From NCBI GenBank assembly GCA_022704585.1, contig JAKJGD010000165.1, positions 1 to 5,569 of the forward strand: 5,569 nucleotides of DNA. The letters are read 5' to 3'. Under the pieces are notes generated by a model that was not told the DNA's origin, did no database searches, and was given only the letters and a program-made list of their open reading frames with translations. Source of the DNA: Spirochaetota bacterium. Its GTDB lineage: Bacteria; Spirochaetota; UBA4802; UBA5550. Positions 1 through 4,975 of the stretch are shown piece by piece. Position numbers and translations under genes: made by a program. Numbering within the stretch: position 1 is the stretch's first letter; every line of letters begins with the position of its first letter.

Positions 1-856
1 TGCCAACGCCGAAGTCGTTGAAGTCGTGCGCCGGTGTGATCTTCACCGCCCCGGATCCCTTGGTCGGATCGGCATAGTCGTCGGCGACAATGCGGATACG
101 CCGGCCCGTGATCGGGTGGTCGATGAACTTGCCGACCAGGGACGCATAGCGCGCATCATCCGGGTGCACGGCCACGCCGGTGTCACCCAGCATGGTCTCG
201 GGACGGGTGGTGGCCACCACGATGAAATCTTTTGTCCCGGCGATCGGGTACTTGATGTGCCAGAGATGGCCTTCCAGGTCGCGATACTCGGTCTCGATGT
301 CCGAGAGGGCGGTTTCGCACCGCGGGCACCAGTTTATGATCCGGTATCCCTGGTAGATGAGGCCTTCTTTATACAGGGTCGCGAATACGGTGTGTACCGC
401 CCGCGAAAGCCCCTTGTCCAGGGTAAAACGCTCACGCTCCCAGTCGCAGGAGCAGCCGAGCCTGCGGAGCTGGTTCTGGATATTTCCCCCGGATTTCTCT
501 TTCCACTCCCATACGCGCTTCTCGAACTGTTCCCTTCCCAGATCGTCCTTGGTTTTCCCCTCATCTTTCAGGAGGCGCTCCACCACGTTCTGCGTGGCAA
601 TGCCTGCATGGTCCATACCCGGCATCCAGAGGGCCGACTTCCCCATCATTCTCTGCCACCGTATCAGGATATCCTGGAGCGTGTTGTTCAACGCATGGCC
701 CATGTGCAGGTTGCCGGTTACGTTGGGTGGCGGAATTACGATGCAATAGGGCTCTTTGCCGTCATCTTCACGAGCATGGAAGTATTTGCCCTGTTCCCAG
801 ACGCGATACCATTTGTCTTCAACCTGTTTTGGTTCGTACGAAGAGGGGAGTTCCAT
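1..856 (-). CDS. valS: Valyl-tRNA synthetase, N-terminal part (truncated by window edge)
   Basis: Class Ia aminoacyl-tRNA synthetase that charges tRNA-Val with valine in the cytoplasm. 285 codons are visible of a protein usually near 880 residues, and the frame runs open off the left edge. The start matches the family ([17 protein letters not shown]). Residues 42-54 read [13 protein letters not shown], the ValRS form of the HIGH ATP-binding motif (HMGH at 51-54). They are followed by [13 protein letters not shown] (77-89), NWCPRC (175-180) with ALSDIE, and the beginning of the CP1 editing domain with [20 protein letters not shown] (215-234) and [12 protein letters not shown] (267-278). The C-terminal editing, KMSKS and anticodon-binding parts lie outside. 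No good Shine-Dalgarno precedes the ATG (AACTAACCT), yet family alignment supports this start. It lies 116 bases downstream of the deacetylase stop on the same strand and is GC-rich, unlike that neighbour. Identity is near certain. Confidence 0.97.
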   Translation of the reverse strand, partial: MELPSSYEPKQVEDKWYRVWEQGKYFHAREDDGKEPYCIVIPPPNVTGNLHMGHALNNTLQDILIRWQRMMGKSALWMPGMDHAGIATQNVVERLLKDEGKTKDDLGREQFEKRVWEWKEKSGGNIQNQLRRLGCSCDWERERFTLDKGLSRAVHTVFATLYKEGLIYQGYRIINWCPRCETALSDIETEYRDLEGHLWHIKYPIAGTKDFIVVATTRPETMLGDTGVAVHPDDARYASLVGKFIDHPITGRRIRIVADDYADPTKGSGAVKITPAHDFNDFGVG

Positions 857-883
857 AGGTTAGTTCCATTTAATGATGAATTA

Positions 884-895
884 TTTACTCTGAGC
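884..895 (+). repeat. Intergenic repeat element, copy 1 (TTTACTCTGAGC)
   Basis: This 12-mer is identical to the copy at 2043-2054 and in the same orientation. The two lie on either side of the deacetylase gene. Related, less exact copies occur at 2119-2130 (TTTACTCCGGGC) and 3284-3295 (ATTACTCCGAGA). All four are at gene boundaries and none is inside a gene body. Identity stops immediately outside the 12 bases. Function unknown. Confidence 0.55.
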
Positions 896-936
896 CTGCC
901 GATCGTGTGGATCACAAATGAATTATCCAGAGTAAA
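884..936. repeat. 9-bp perfect inverted repeat upstream of valS
   Basis: TTTACTCTG (884-892) and CAGAGTAAA (928-936) are perfect inverted copies separated by 35 bases, all in the intergenic gap between the deacetylase stop and the valS start. The loop contains the small dyad TGTG-gat-CACA (906-916). A direct repeat ATGAATTAT (876-884 and 918-926) accompanies the arms. As RNA this could be a stem with a long loop; as DNA it could be a split operator. No U-tract follows, so it does not look like an intrinsic terminator. Confidence 0.6.
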
Positions 937-946
937 GTCAATGGTT
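922..946 (-). promoter_or_regulatory. Possible valS promoter
   Basis: On the minus strand the hexamer GATAAT (922-927) matches five of six bases of the -10 consensus. A weak -35, TTGCAT (about 947-952), sits 19 bases upstream. Transcription would begin near 915, giving a leader of about 59 bases. One arm of the 9-bp inverted repeat (928-936) falls in the spacer and the other (884-892) in the leader. The -35 is poor and the spacing long, so valS might instead be read through from the deacetylase gene. Confidence 0.25.
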
Positions 947-972
947 ATGCAATGAAACAATAGGTTGGTATG

Positions 973-1974
973 TCAATTCATTTTCATGGCGCGGCTGAGG
1001 CCATTCCTGAGGTCAGAAAATACCCACCGGCCGGCTGTTATATCCCCTTTTTTATTACCAAGGAGCCACAGAAAACGCTTGATGCCTGCCGGTTCCTGGC
1101 CATTGGCATGCACCAGAATTATACTCCCGTTCTCCGGCCATTGTTTTTTACCCAGCCATGCGTCGCTCCCTATCGGGATAAGACCGTATTCGGTAACCTG
1201 TCGGAATAATTCTTTATTTGATATCAATCCCGGGAATCGGAAAAAAACCGATGGCACAAGACCTGATTCCAGCAATGTTATCTCGTTGTGGATAATTTCG
1301 TCGCTTGCTTTAACCTTCTTATCCAGTAAAAAATTATTCCACCAGGGGATACGTTTATAATATGCATGGTGATATGTATGATTGATCCACGTTATTCTGA
1401 ATTCATTCTTTATAACCAGGTTTCTCAGCCAGACTACATCATCGGGGTGCTTATCCATCCAGATACCCGAAAGTGCCAGAGCAAGAGGTATCGGCTTATG
1501 CGCTGGTCCATAATCGGAAATCAGCCGGGTAAATATCCTTCTGTCTAAAGGCATCTTTGCAGGACATAGGTCCGCCGTGATTACTATCCCGGGCCCTCCG
1601 CGGGGTATATGAATAATACCGGCATTCCGCATTCTGCTGGAATTGGATTCGGCCAGAATCATAGCCCTGAAATAGGGCAGATTGTTATATGTGCTGCGTA
1701 AATACCCGAGTGAATTCTTTGCTGCATGATACCTGCCAACCGGAACGAGCTCTGTATCAAGCGTGACCGGGTTAACAGCAAGATAATACGGTCTGCCATT
1801 TAAGAAAAATTTGCGAAGAGCAACCCGTGACAGCTTTTTATCTTCCGAATACAGCCCGGCGGTTATTGTGCTATATTCCTTTACTATTACTTTGGCAGCA
1901 AGCGCAGTAGGATGTGGTGCAAGAGCAATCGCAATACACAATAAAGCCAGATACAGTTTGGTTTTGAATGTCAT
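973..1974 (-). CDS. Secreted polysaccharide deacetylase (NodB homology) family protein
   Basis: 333 residues from the chosen ATG. Residues 1-27 form a signal peptide: basic FKTK, a hydrophobic core LYLALLCIAIALA, then ALAA before Lys28. So the protein is probably exported and acts on cell-envelope or extracellular glycan. Residues 28-125 are a domain I do not recognise. From about 128 a NodB-like deacetylase fold follows: motif 1 TADLCP (133-138, Asp135), motif 2 HTYHH (199-203, candidate metal ligands His199 and His203), motif 3 RFPG (246-249), motif 4 Asp271, and motif 5 LVH (His289). The second Asp of canonical TFDDG is Leu136, so the metal site departs from classical enzymes; substrate and activity are unproven. 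The frame stays open to an ATG at 2040, which would add 22 residues. I prefer 1974 because it gives a clean signal peptide and has GGAAGTGGG upstream. The gene is AT-richer than valS and the amidase. Confidence 0.85.
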   Translation of the reverse strand: MTFKTKLYLALLCIAIALAPHPTALAAKVIVKEYSTITAGLYSEDKKLSRVALRKFFLNGRPYYLAVNPVTLDTELVPVGRYHAAKNSLGYLRSTYNNLPYFRAMILAESNSSRMRNAGIIHIPRGGPGIVITADLCPAKMPLDRRIFTRLISDYGPAHKPIPLALALSGIWMDKHPDDVVWLRNLVIKNEFRITWINHTYHHAYYKRIPWWNNFLLDKKVKASDEIIHNEITLLESGLVPSVFFRFPGLISNKELFRQVTEYGLIPIGSDAWLGKKQWPENGSIILVHANGQEPAGIKRFLWLLGNKKGDITAGRWVFSDLRNGLSRAMKMN

Positions 1975-2042
1975 TATTATCCCACTTCCAGTTGATACAG
2001 TTTCAAAGAATTTAATAAACACGTAAAATAGTAAAACCATTT

Positions 2043-2054
2043 TTTACTCTGAGC
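2043..2054 (+). repeat. Intergenic repeat element, copy 2 (TTTACTCTGAGC)
   Basis: Exact 12-base copy of 884-895 in the same orientation, placed at the other (5') side of the deacetylase gene. It is followed by TCCGGA and a T-rich run (2061-2074). On the minus strand this becomes an A-rich stretch ahead of the deacetylase; its GAGTAAAAA would lie just before the alternative ATG at 2040. Confidence 0.55.
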
Positions 2055-2119
2055 TCCGGATTTTTTTTATTTTTACTGCCATATAATCGTATCTGCATAC
2101 ATGAAAGGGATGACGCTCT

Positions 2120-2140
2120 TTACTCCGGGCACATGATTAA
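2120..2140 (+). repeat. Intergenic repeat element, copy 3 (long form, left of methyltransferase pair)
   Basis: The 21 bases here match 3285-3305 at 18 positions, in the same orientation: both begin TTACTCCG and end CATGATTAA, apart from one base of difference next to CATG. The two copies bracket the methyltransferase/zinc-ribbon operon. The first half is also a variant of the 12-mer at 884 and 2043. A further ACTCCGG lies just downstream (2144-2150). Confidence 0.5.
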
Positions 2141-2150
2141 ATGACTCCGG

Positions 2151-2179
2151 AATAAACCATAAACAATAAGATTTGACAA
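2151..2179 (-). promoter_or_regulatory. Possible promoter for the deacetylase gene
   Basis: On the minus strand TTGTCA (2174-2179, five of six consensus) is followed after 17 bases by TTTATT (2151-2156, four of six). It would produce a leader of roughly 170 bases containing the repeat copies at 2120 and 2043. Its -35 overlaps that of the plus-strand promoter, so the two may be divergent and mutually exclusive. The long leader makes this uncertain. Confidence 0.3.
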
Positions 2180-2199
2180 AAATCCGTGATAATTATTAT
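2173..2199 (+). promoter_or_regulatory. Likely promoter of the methyltransferase operon
   Basis: TTGACA (2173-2178) is a perfect -35. TATTAT (2194-2199) matches five of six -10 bases but at a short 15-base spacing; TATTCT (2197-2202) at 18 bases is the alternative. Initiation near 2206 would leave a leader of only about 25 bases, consisting almost entirely of the tandem decamer repeat. Confidence 0.5.
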
Positions 2200-2204
2200 T
2201 CTTT

Positions 2205-2225
2205 GCCATACTAAGCCATACTAAG
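2205..2225 (+). repeat. Tandem decamer (GCCATACTAA x2) directly before the methyltransferase start
   Basis: GCCATACTAA occurs at 2205-2214 and again at 2215-2224 without a gap. A third partial copy, GCCAT, spans the start codon (2228-2232). The repeat occupies the place where a Shine-Dalgarno would be, and no AGGAGG-like sequence is present. It may be a protein-binding site at the transcription start, a translation-initiation determinant, or a polymerase-slippage duplication. Confidence 0.75.
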
Positions 2226-2230
2226 TTGCC

Positions 2231-2953
2231 ATGAAACCCTACACGGATATAGCACCTGTATATGATTCCCTGCTTCGACATGTCGATTATCAGGAATGGT
2301 ATGAATATATTCTCTCGATTATGAAAAAGCATGTCCTGCATCCCCGCTTGATCCTTGAACTGGGTTGCGGAACAGGCCGATTCGGATCAAAATTTTCCAA
2401 TGATGGCTATACCATTTATGGCATTGACAACTCTCTTGATATGCTCCGGGTAGCAAAGACGAGAGCCTTCCTGAACTTCCGGATTATTTGTGCAGATATT
2501 ACCCGATTTTATATTTCGAAAAAGATTGATTTTATCTTCTCGGTTCATGATACCATGAACTACCTGCTTGATACTACCGATATACTGAACATGTTCCACT
2601 GTGTAAAAGAAATCATGCACCAGAGCAGCATTTTTATGTTCGATATAACTACCGAACATAATATATTGAAGAATTTTGATGGGAAAACCTCTCATTTCCG
2701 TTTTCGGAACAGCTCGGTGCAATGGAGTAATAATTATGATGCGCAGAAGAAACTGATTTACTCAAACCTGCACTTCAGCCGTGCCGGCAAAACAACTGTT
2801 GAAGAACATGTCCAACGCATTTATCCAATCAATGAGATAACCCGGCTCGCAATTGAAAGCGGCCTTGAAGTGCTCGGTATCCACGGGGATTATACGTTCG
2901 AGTCCCCCCATGATGAATCAATTATGATAAATTTTATTACCAGGAAAGCTTAA
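2231..2953 (+). CDS. Class I SAM-dependent methyltransferase (YqeM-like)
   Basis: 240 residues, cytoplasmic, with no signal peptide or membrane segment. The Rossmann-fold SAM site is clear: motif I LELGCGTGRFG (42-52), the acidic ribose-binding residue Asp66 in YGIDNS (63-68), motif III ICADI (86-90), and motif IV IDFIFSVHDTMNYL (99-112). The N-terminus (YTDIAPVYDSLLRHVDYQEW) and the stretch FDITTEHNILKNF (137-149) resemble the Bacillus YqeM group of small methyltransferases. Residues about 137-200 probably form the beta-rich substrate cap seen in related enzymes. The substrate cannot be read from sequence; YqeM-type proteins are largely uncharacterised. The stop codon overlaps the start of the zinc-ribbon gene by one base, so the two proteins are probably made together. 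Its base composition is AT-rich (21 of 60 G+C in 2281-2340), far below the amidase. The start is fixed by family alignment, not by a Shine-Dalgarno. Confidence 0.9.
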   Translation: MKPYTDIAPVYDSLLRHVDYQEWYEYILSIMKKHVLHPRLILELGCGTGRFGSKFSNDGYTIYGIDNSLDMLRVAKTRAFLNFRIICADITRFYISKKIDFIFSVHDTMNYLLDTTDILNMFHCVKEIMHQSSIFMFDITTEHNILKNFDGKTSHFRFRNSSVQWSNNYDAQKKLIYSNLHFSRAGKTTVEEHVQRIYPINEITRLAIESGLEVLGIHGDYTFESPHDESIMINFITRKA

Positions 2954-3279
2954 TGTCGGCATTGCTATATCTTATTGGCTTGATTATCGGTGCCACGGTA
3001 TTCATTTATCTTTATTCAAGCTACCAGCAGGGGAAGGAAAAATTCAAGGAGATGCGGGGACAGAGTAAACCTGCGCAATCAATGAACCCGGACACCATCG
3101 ATTATTTCGCCATCAAGCGTGCACCCGGTACCCGGCTTTGTCCGCTCTGCGGCAAGGAACTGACTAAATATGAAGCTCTCTATGCCTCTGAAGTGGAGGA
3201 AGAGGGGAAAAAAAAGATCCTGATTCACGGATGCCGATACTGTTATAAGGATCAGGATGCTTCCGGACAAAACAGCTGA
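2953..3279 (+). CDS. Small membrane-anchored zinc-ribbon protein, function unknown
   Basis: 108 residues. Residues 3-22 (ALLYLIGLIIGATVFIYLYS region) form one hydrophobic membrane segment. A charged linker (QQGKEKFKEMRGQ) and a flexible stretch follow. The C-terminal soluble domain has two CxxC knuckles, CPLC (63-66) and CRYC (94-97), with GKEL after the first and IHG before the second: a rubredoxin-type zinc ribbon or similar metal site. The few positive charges before the segment and the basic stretch after it suggest the ribbon faces the cytoplasm, where it could meet the methyltransferase. The ATG overlaps the upstream stop (TAATG), and AGGA (2942-2945) is well placed as ribosome-binding site, so coupled translation is likely. 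It ends 22 bases before the convergent amidase stop. I recognise no named family. Zinc binding is inferred from the cysteines only. Confidence 0.85.
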   Translation: MSALLYLIGLIIGATVFIYLYSSYQQGKEKFKEMRGQSKPAQSMNPDTIDYFAIKRAPGTRLCPLCGKELTKYEALYASEVEEEGKKKILIHGCRYCYKDQDASGQNS

Positions 3280-3284
3280 TTTTA

Positions 3285-3305
3285 TTACTCCGAGACCATG
3301 ATTAA
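3285..3305 (+). repeat. Intergenic repeat element, copy 4 (long form, right of methyltransferase pair)
   Basis: This matches 2120-2140 at 18 of 21 bases in the same orientation. Its right end (GATTAA) includes the amidase stop codon read on the other strand (TAA, 3302-3304). It runs straight into a perfect 10-bp palindrome TAACCGGTTA (3303-3312). It therefore sits exactly at the convergent junction between the zinc-ribbon gene and the amidase gene. Confidence 0.5.
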
Positions 3306-4798
3306 CCGGTTATCGGCGGCCGTTTTTTAAACCATGGTACTGCCAGCTCAAGTTGAGCGGCAAGCCGGAACAGCGTTGCTTCATCGCCGAAGGGTGCGAT
3401 AAACTGTACCCCGAGCGGCAGTCCGTCAGCTGTCCAGTAGAGCGGCACAGACATTGCCGGCTGGCCGGTAAAATTTGCCAGCTGGGTGAAGGGCGTCTTC
3501 CCCAGATTGAAAAGGGCCATCTGTTCCGCCATACCGGTTGCTTTGAGCAGCTTTCCCAATCCCAGGGTATTAATCAGATTCATCCCCGCCTTTTCATATG
3601 GCTTCGGCTTGAGCTCGCCGATATGTGTCGGGGGCTCTGCCACGGTGGGCGTCAGGTAGAGATCATACGTTTCATGGAAGCGGCCCATCGCGCGCGCGGC
3701 ACTGTCCCACTGGCGTATTGCCAGGACGAAATCATGGGCCGAGAACTCCTTGCCGAGCATGCCCAGGGCCCACGTGGTGCCTTCGAAATCCGTCCGGCGC
3801 GGTTTCACCCCGGTGAGCTGTTCACTACGGGTAATATCAGCGGCGGTCTCGGCATAATACATTACGATGTAGGAGTGTCCAAGCGCCATACCGTTAATGT
3901 CAGGTTTCGCTTCCTCGACGCGGTGCCCCAGGTCCTCCAGGATTGTTGCAGCCTTTTTGACCGCGGCAATGCAGTCCGGGTGCACTTCGTTGCCCAGAGG
4001 AGACCCGGTGTTGAATCCAATCCGCAGCTTCCCGGGTTTGGTTCTGATCTCGGCCATGTACGGCCGCTTCGGCGGCGGGGCCATGTTGCGGGAGCCGGCA
4101 TCCATGCCATTCGTGAAATCAAGCACTGCTGCACTGTCGCGCACTGAGCGCGTGAGCACATGCTCGAGCACCGCACCCTGCCACCCGTCTCCGTTCACCG
4201 GACCGGTAGGATTGCGTCCCCGCGTGGGCTTGAGCCCGAACAGGCCGCAATAGCACGAGGGGATCCGTATTGATCCGCCGCCGTCGCCGCCGGAGGCCAG
4301 CGGTACCATGCCGGCTGCCACCGCGGAGGCAGATCCTCCGCTTGAGCCGCCCGGTGTACGGTCGGTGTCCCAGGGGTTTCGCGTGGGTCCGAACGCGTCC
4401 GGCTCGGTAACGCCCATCAGCCCCAGCTCGGGCGTACTGGTCTTGCCAAGGATAACGAAACCGGCGTTCTTGAACCGGCGCACCAGCTCGCTGTCGAATG
4501 TGGGAATATAATTTCTGAATGCGCGCGAACCGCATTGAGTGGGAACGCCCGCGTAGGTCGCTATGAGATCTTTCAGCAGAAACGGCACGCCCCGGAAGGG
4601 ACCGGCAGGCAGAGGGCTTTTCGCGGTCTTGCGGCCGATATCAAACATGGGATGGATGACCGCGTTGAGTTTGGGATTGAGTTCGTCTATCCGCCGGATT
4701 GCCTCCTCGCACAGCTCGGCAGGCGATATCTTTTTCTTTTTCACAAGTTCAGCGAGTCCAAGTCCGTCGTAGTGATCATACTCCTTGAATCGTGCCAT
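3302..4798 (-). CDS. Amidase-signature family hydrolase, NylA-like
   Basis: 498 residues. Hydrolyses a carboxamide bond by the Ser-cisSer-Lys mechanism of the amidase signature family; probably cytoplasmic, as no signal peptide is seen. Lys76 lies in FLLKDL, the cis-Ser is Ser152 in GGSSGGSA (150-157), and the nucleophile is Ser176 in [11 protein letters not shown]. The 24-residue spacing between the serines equals that in fatty acid amide hydrolase (S217/S241). Overall layout, including RNPTGPV after [20 protein letters not shown] and [22 protein letters not shown] near the end, resembles 6-aminohexanoate-cyclic-dimer hydrolase (NylA). GatA is unlikely, since no gatB or gatC is adjacent. True substrate unknown. 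The start is the ATG at 4798, not the in-frame GTG at 4807, because GGAGG lies 8 bases before the ATG and the GTG is part of that ribosome-binding site. The gene is GC-rich (43 of 60 in 4261-4320). The three catalytic residues are all present. Confidence 0.93.
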   Translation of the reverse strand: MARFKEYDHYDGLGLAELVKKKKISPAELCEEAIRRIDELNPKLNAVIHPMFDIGRKTAKSPLPAGPFRGVPFLLKDLIATYAGVPTQCGSRAFRNYIPTFDSELVRRFKNAGFVILGKTSTPELGLMGVTEPDAFGPTRNPWDTDRTPGGSSGGSASAVAAGMVPLASGGDGGGSIRIPSCYCGLFGLKPTRGRNPTGPVNGDGWQGAVLEHVLTRSVRDSAAVLDFTNGMDAGSRNMAPPPKRPYMAEIRTKPGKLRIGFNTGSPLGNEVHPDCIAAVKKAATILEDLGHRVEEAKPDINGMALGHSYIVMYYAETAADITRSEQLTGVKPRRTDFEGTTWALGMLGKEFSAHDFVLAIRQWDSAARAMGRFHETYDLYLTPTVAEPPTHIGELKPKPYEKAGMNLINTLGLGKLLKATGMAEQMALFNLGKTPFTQLANFTGQPAMSVPLYWTADGLPLGVQFIAPFGDEATLFRLAAQLELAVPWFKKRPPITG

Positions 4799-4806
4799 GC
4801 AGACCA

Positions 4807-4811
4807 CCTCC
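4807..4811 (-). promoter_or_regulatory. Strong ribosome-binding site of the amidase
   Basis: On the minus strand GGAGG is followed by eight bases and then ATG at 4798. This decides the start against the upstream GTG that overlaps the same motif. It is by far the best Shine-Dalgarno in the window; valS and the methyltransferase have none. Confidence 0.85.
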
Positions 4812-4851
4812 GTTCATTGCAAATTATCGCCGACACACAATAGCATCTATA

Positions 4852-4880
4852 ATACTATGGAATGTTGAAGCGATCGTCAA
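4852..4880 (-). promoter_or_regulatory. Likely sigma70-type promoter of the amidase gene
   Basis: On the minus strand TTGACG (4875-4880, five of six) is separated by exactly 17 bases from TAGTAT (4852-4857, four of six), with TATTAT partly overlapping. Initiation near 4845 gives a leader of about 47 bases. This implies the amidase is transcribed on its own and not only from ychF upstream. Confidence 0.5.
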
Positions 4881-4903
4881 GCATTAATAGTGCAAGCATT
4901 GCA
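4878..4903. repeat. Operator-like repeats upstream of the amidase promoter
   Basis: CAAGCATT occurs twice in direct orientation (4878-4885 and 4893-4900), 15 bases start to start, the first overlapping the -35 box. The second copy sits within an interrupted palindrome TGCAA-gca-TTGCA (4891-4903). TGCAATTAT (4909-4916) and TTGCAAATTAT (4817-4827) repeat part of it on either side of the promoter. This pattern fits a transcription-factor site, but no regulator gene is nearby. Confidence 0.35.
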
Positions 4904-4975
4904 TGGCTGCAATTATAGTGCGGTCCCGAACAAGCGGATGGTGTGGTTCGGATAGTCCCTGACAGAGAGCGCTTA

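Larger units (their letters stand above)
4799..4975. other. Intergenic region ychF-amidase
   Basis: 177 bases holding the amidase promoter, its ribosome-binding site and the CAAGCATT/TGCAA repeats. After the ychF stop there is a weak dyad CCGAAC...GTTCGG (4926-4931 and 4946-4951) with a 14-base loop and no U-tract, so no convincing terminator. The AT-rich character contrasts with both flanking genes. No small coding region is apparent. Confidence 0.6.

Noticed and set aside
26..955. Long open frame on the plus strand opposite valS
   Set aside because: It is antisense to a certain valS in GC-rich sequence, its peptide has no recognisable motif, and its frame follows the codon bias of the opposite strand.
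857..972. T-box riboswitch controlling valS
   Set aside because: The gap is too short, and no T-box sequence (such as TGGNACCGCG) or antiterminator/terminator pair is present.
2041..2080. Intrinsic terminator at TCCGGA followed by a T run
   Set aside because: No stem of useful length precedes the T run, and no plus-strand gene ends here.
3061..3069. Another CAGAGTAAA copy, matching the valS inverted-repeat arm
   Set aside because: It lies inside the zinc-ribbon coding sequence (Gln-Ser-Lys codons); one chance 9-mer match in a window this size is not surprising.
884..3305. Integron cassette array with attC sites
   Set aside because: No GTTRRRY/RYYYAAC core sites, no long imperfect palindromes after each gene, gene orientations are mixed, and no integrase is visible.
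884..3305. Insertion sequence or transposon with these repeats as termini
   Set aside because: No transposase is encoded and the repeats are direct, not terminal inverted. A past insertion without its enzyme cannot be excluded, so only the repeats are reported.
3353..4147. Plus-strand open frames opposite the amidase and ychF (also 4943-5377)
   Set aside because: Both opposite-strand genes are intact and well conserved; the plus-strand peptides look like low-complexity shadows without a ribosome-binding site.
4799..4807. GTG at 4807 as amidase start
   Set aside because: It overlaps the GGAGG ribosome-binding site that serves the ATG at 4798.
4926..4951. Terminator hairpin after ychF (CCGAAC/GTTCGG)
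   Set aside because: Six-base stem, 14-base loop and no following U-tract on the minus strand.
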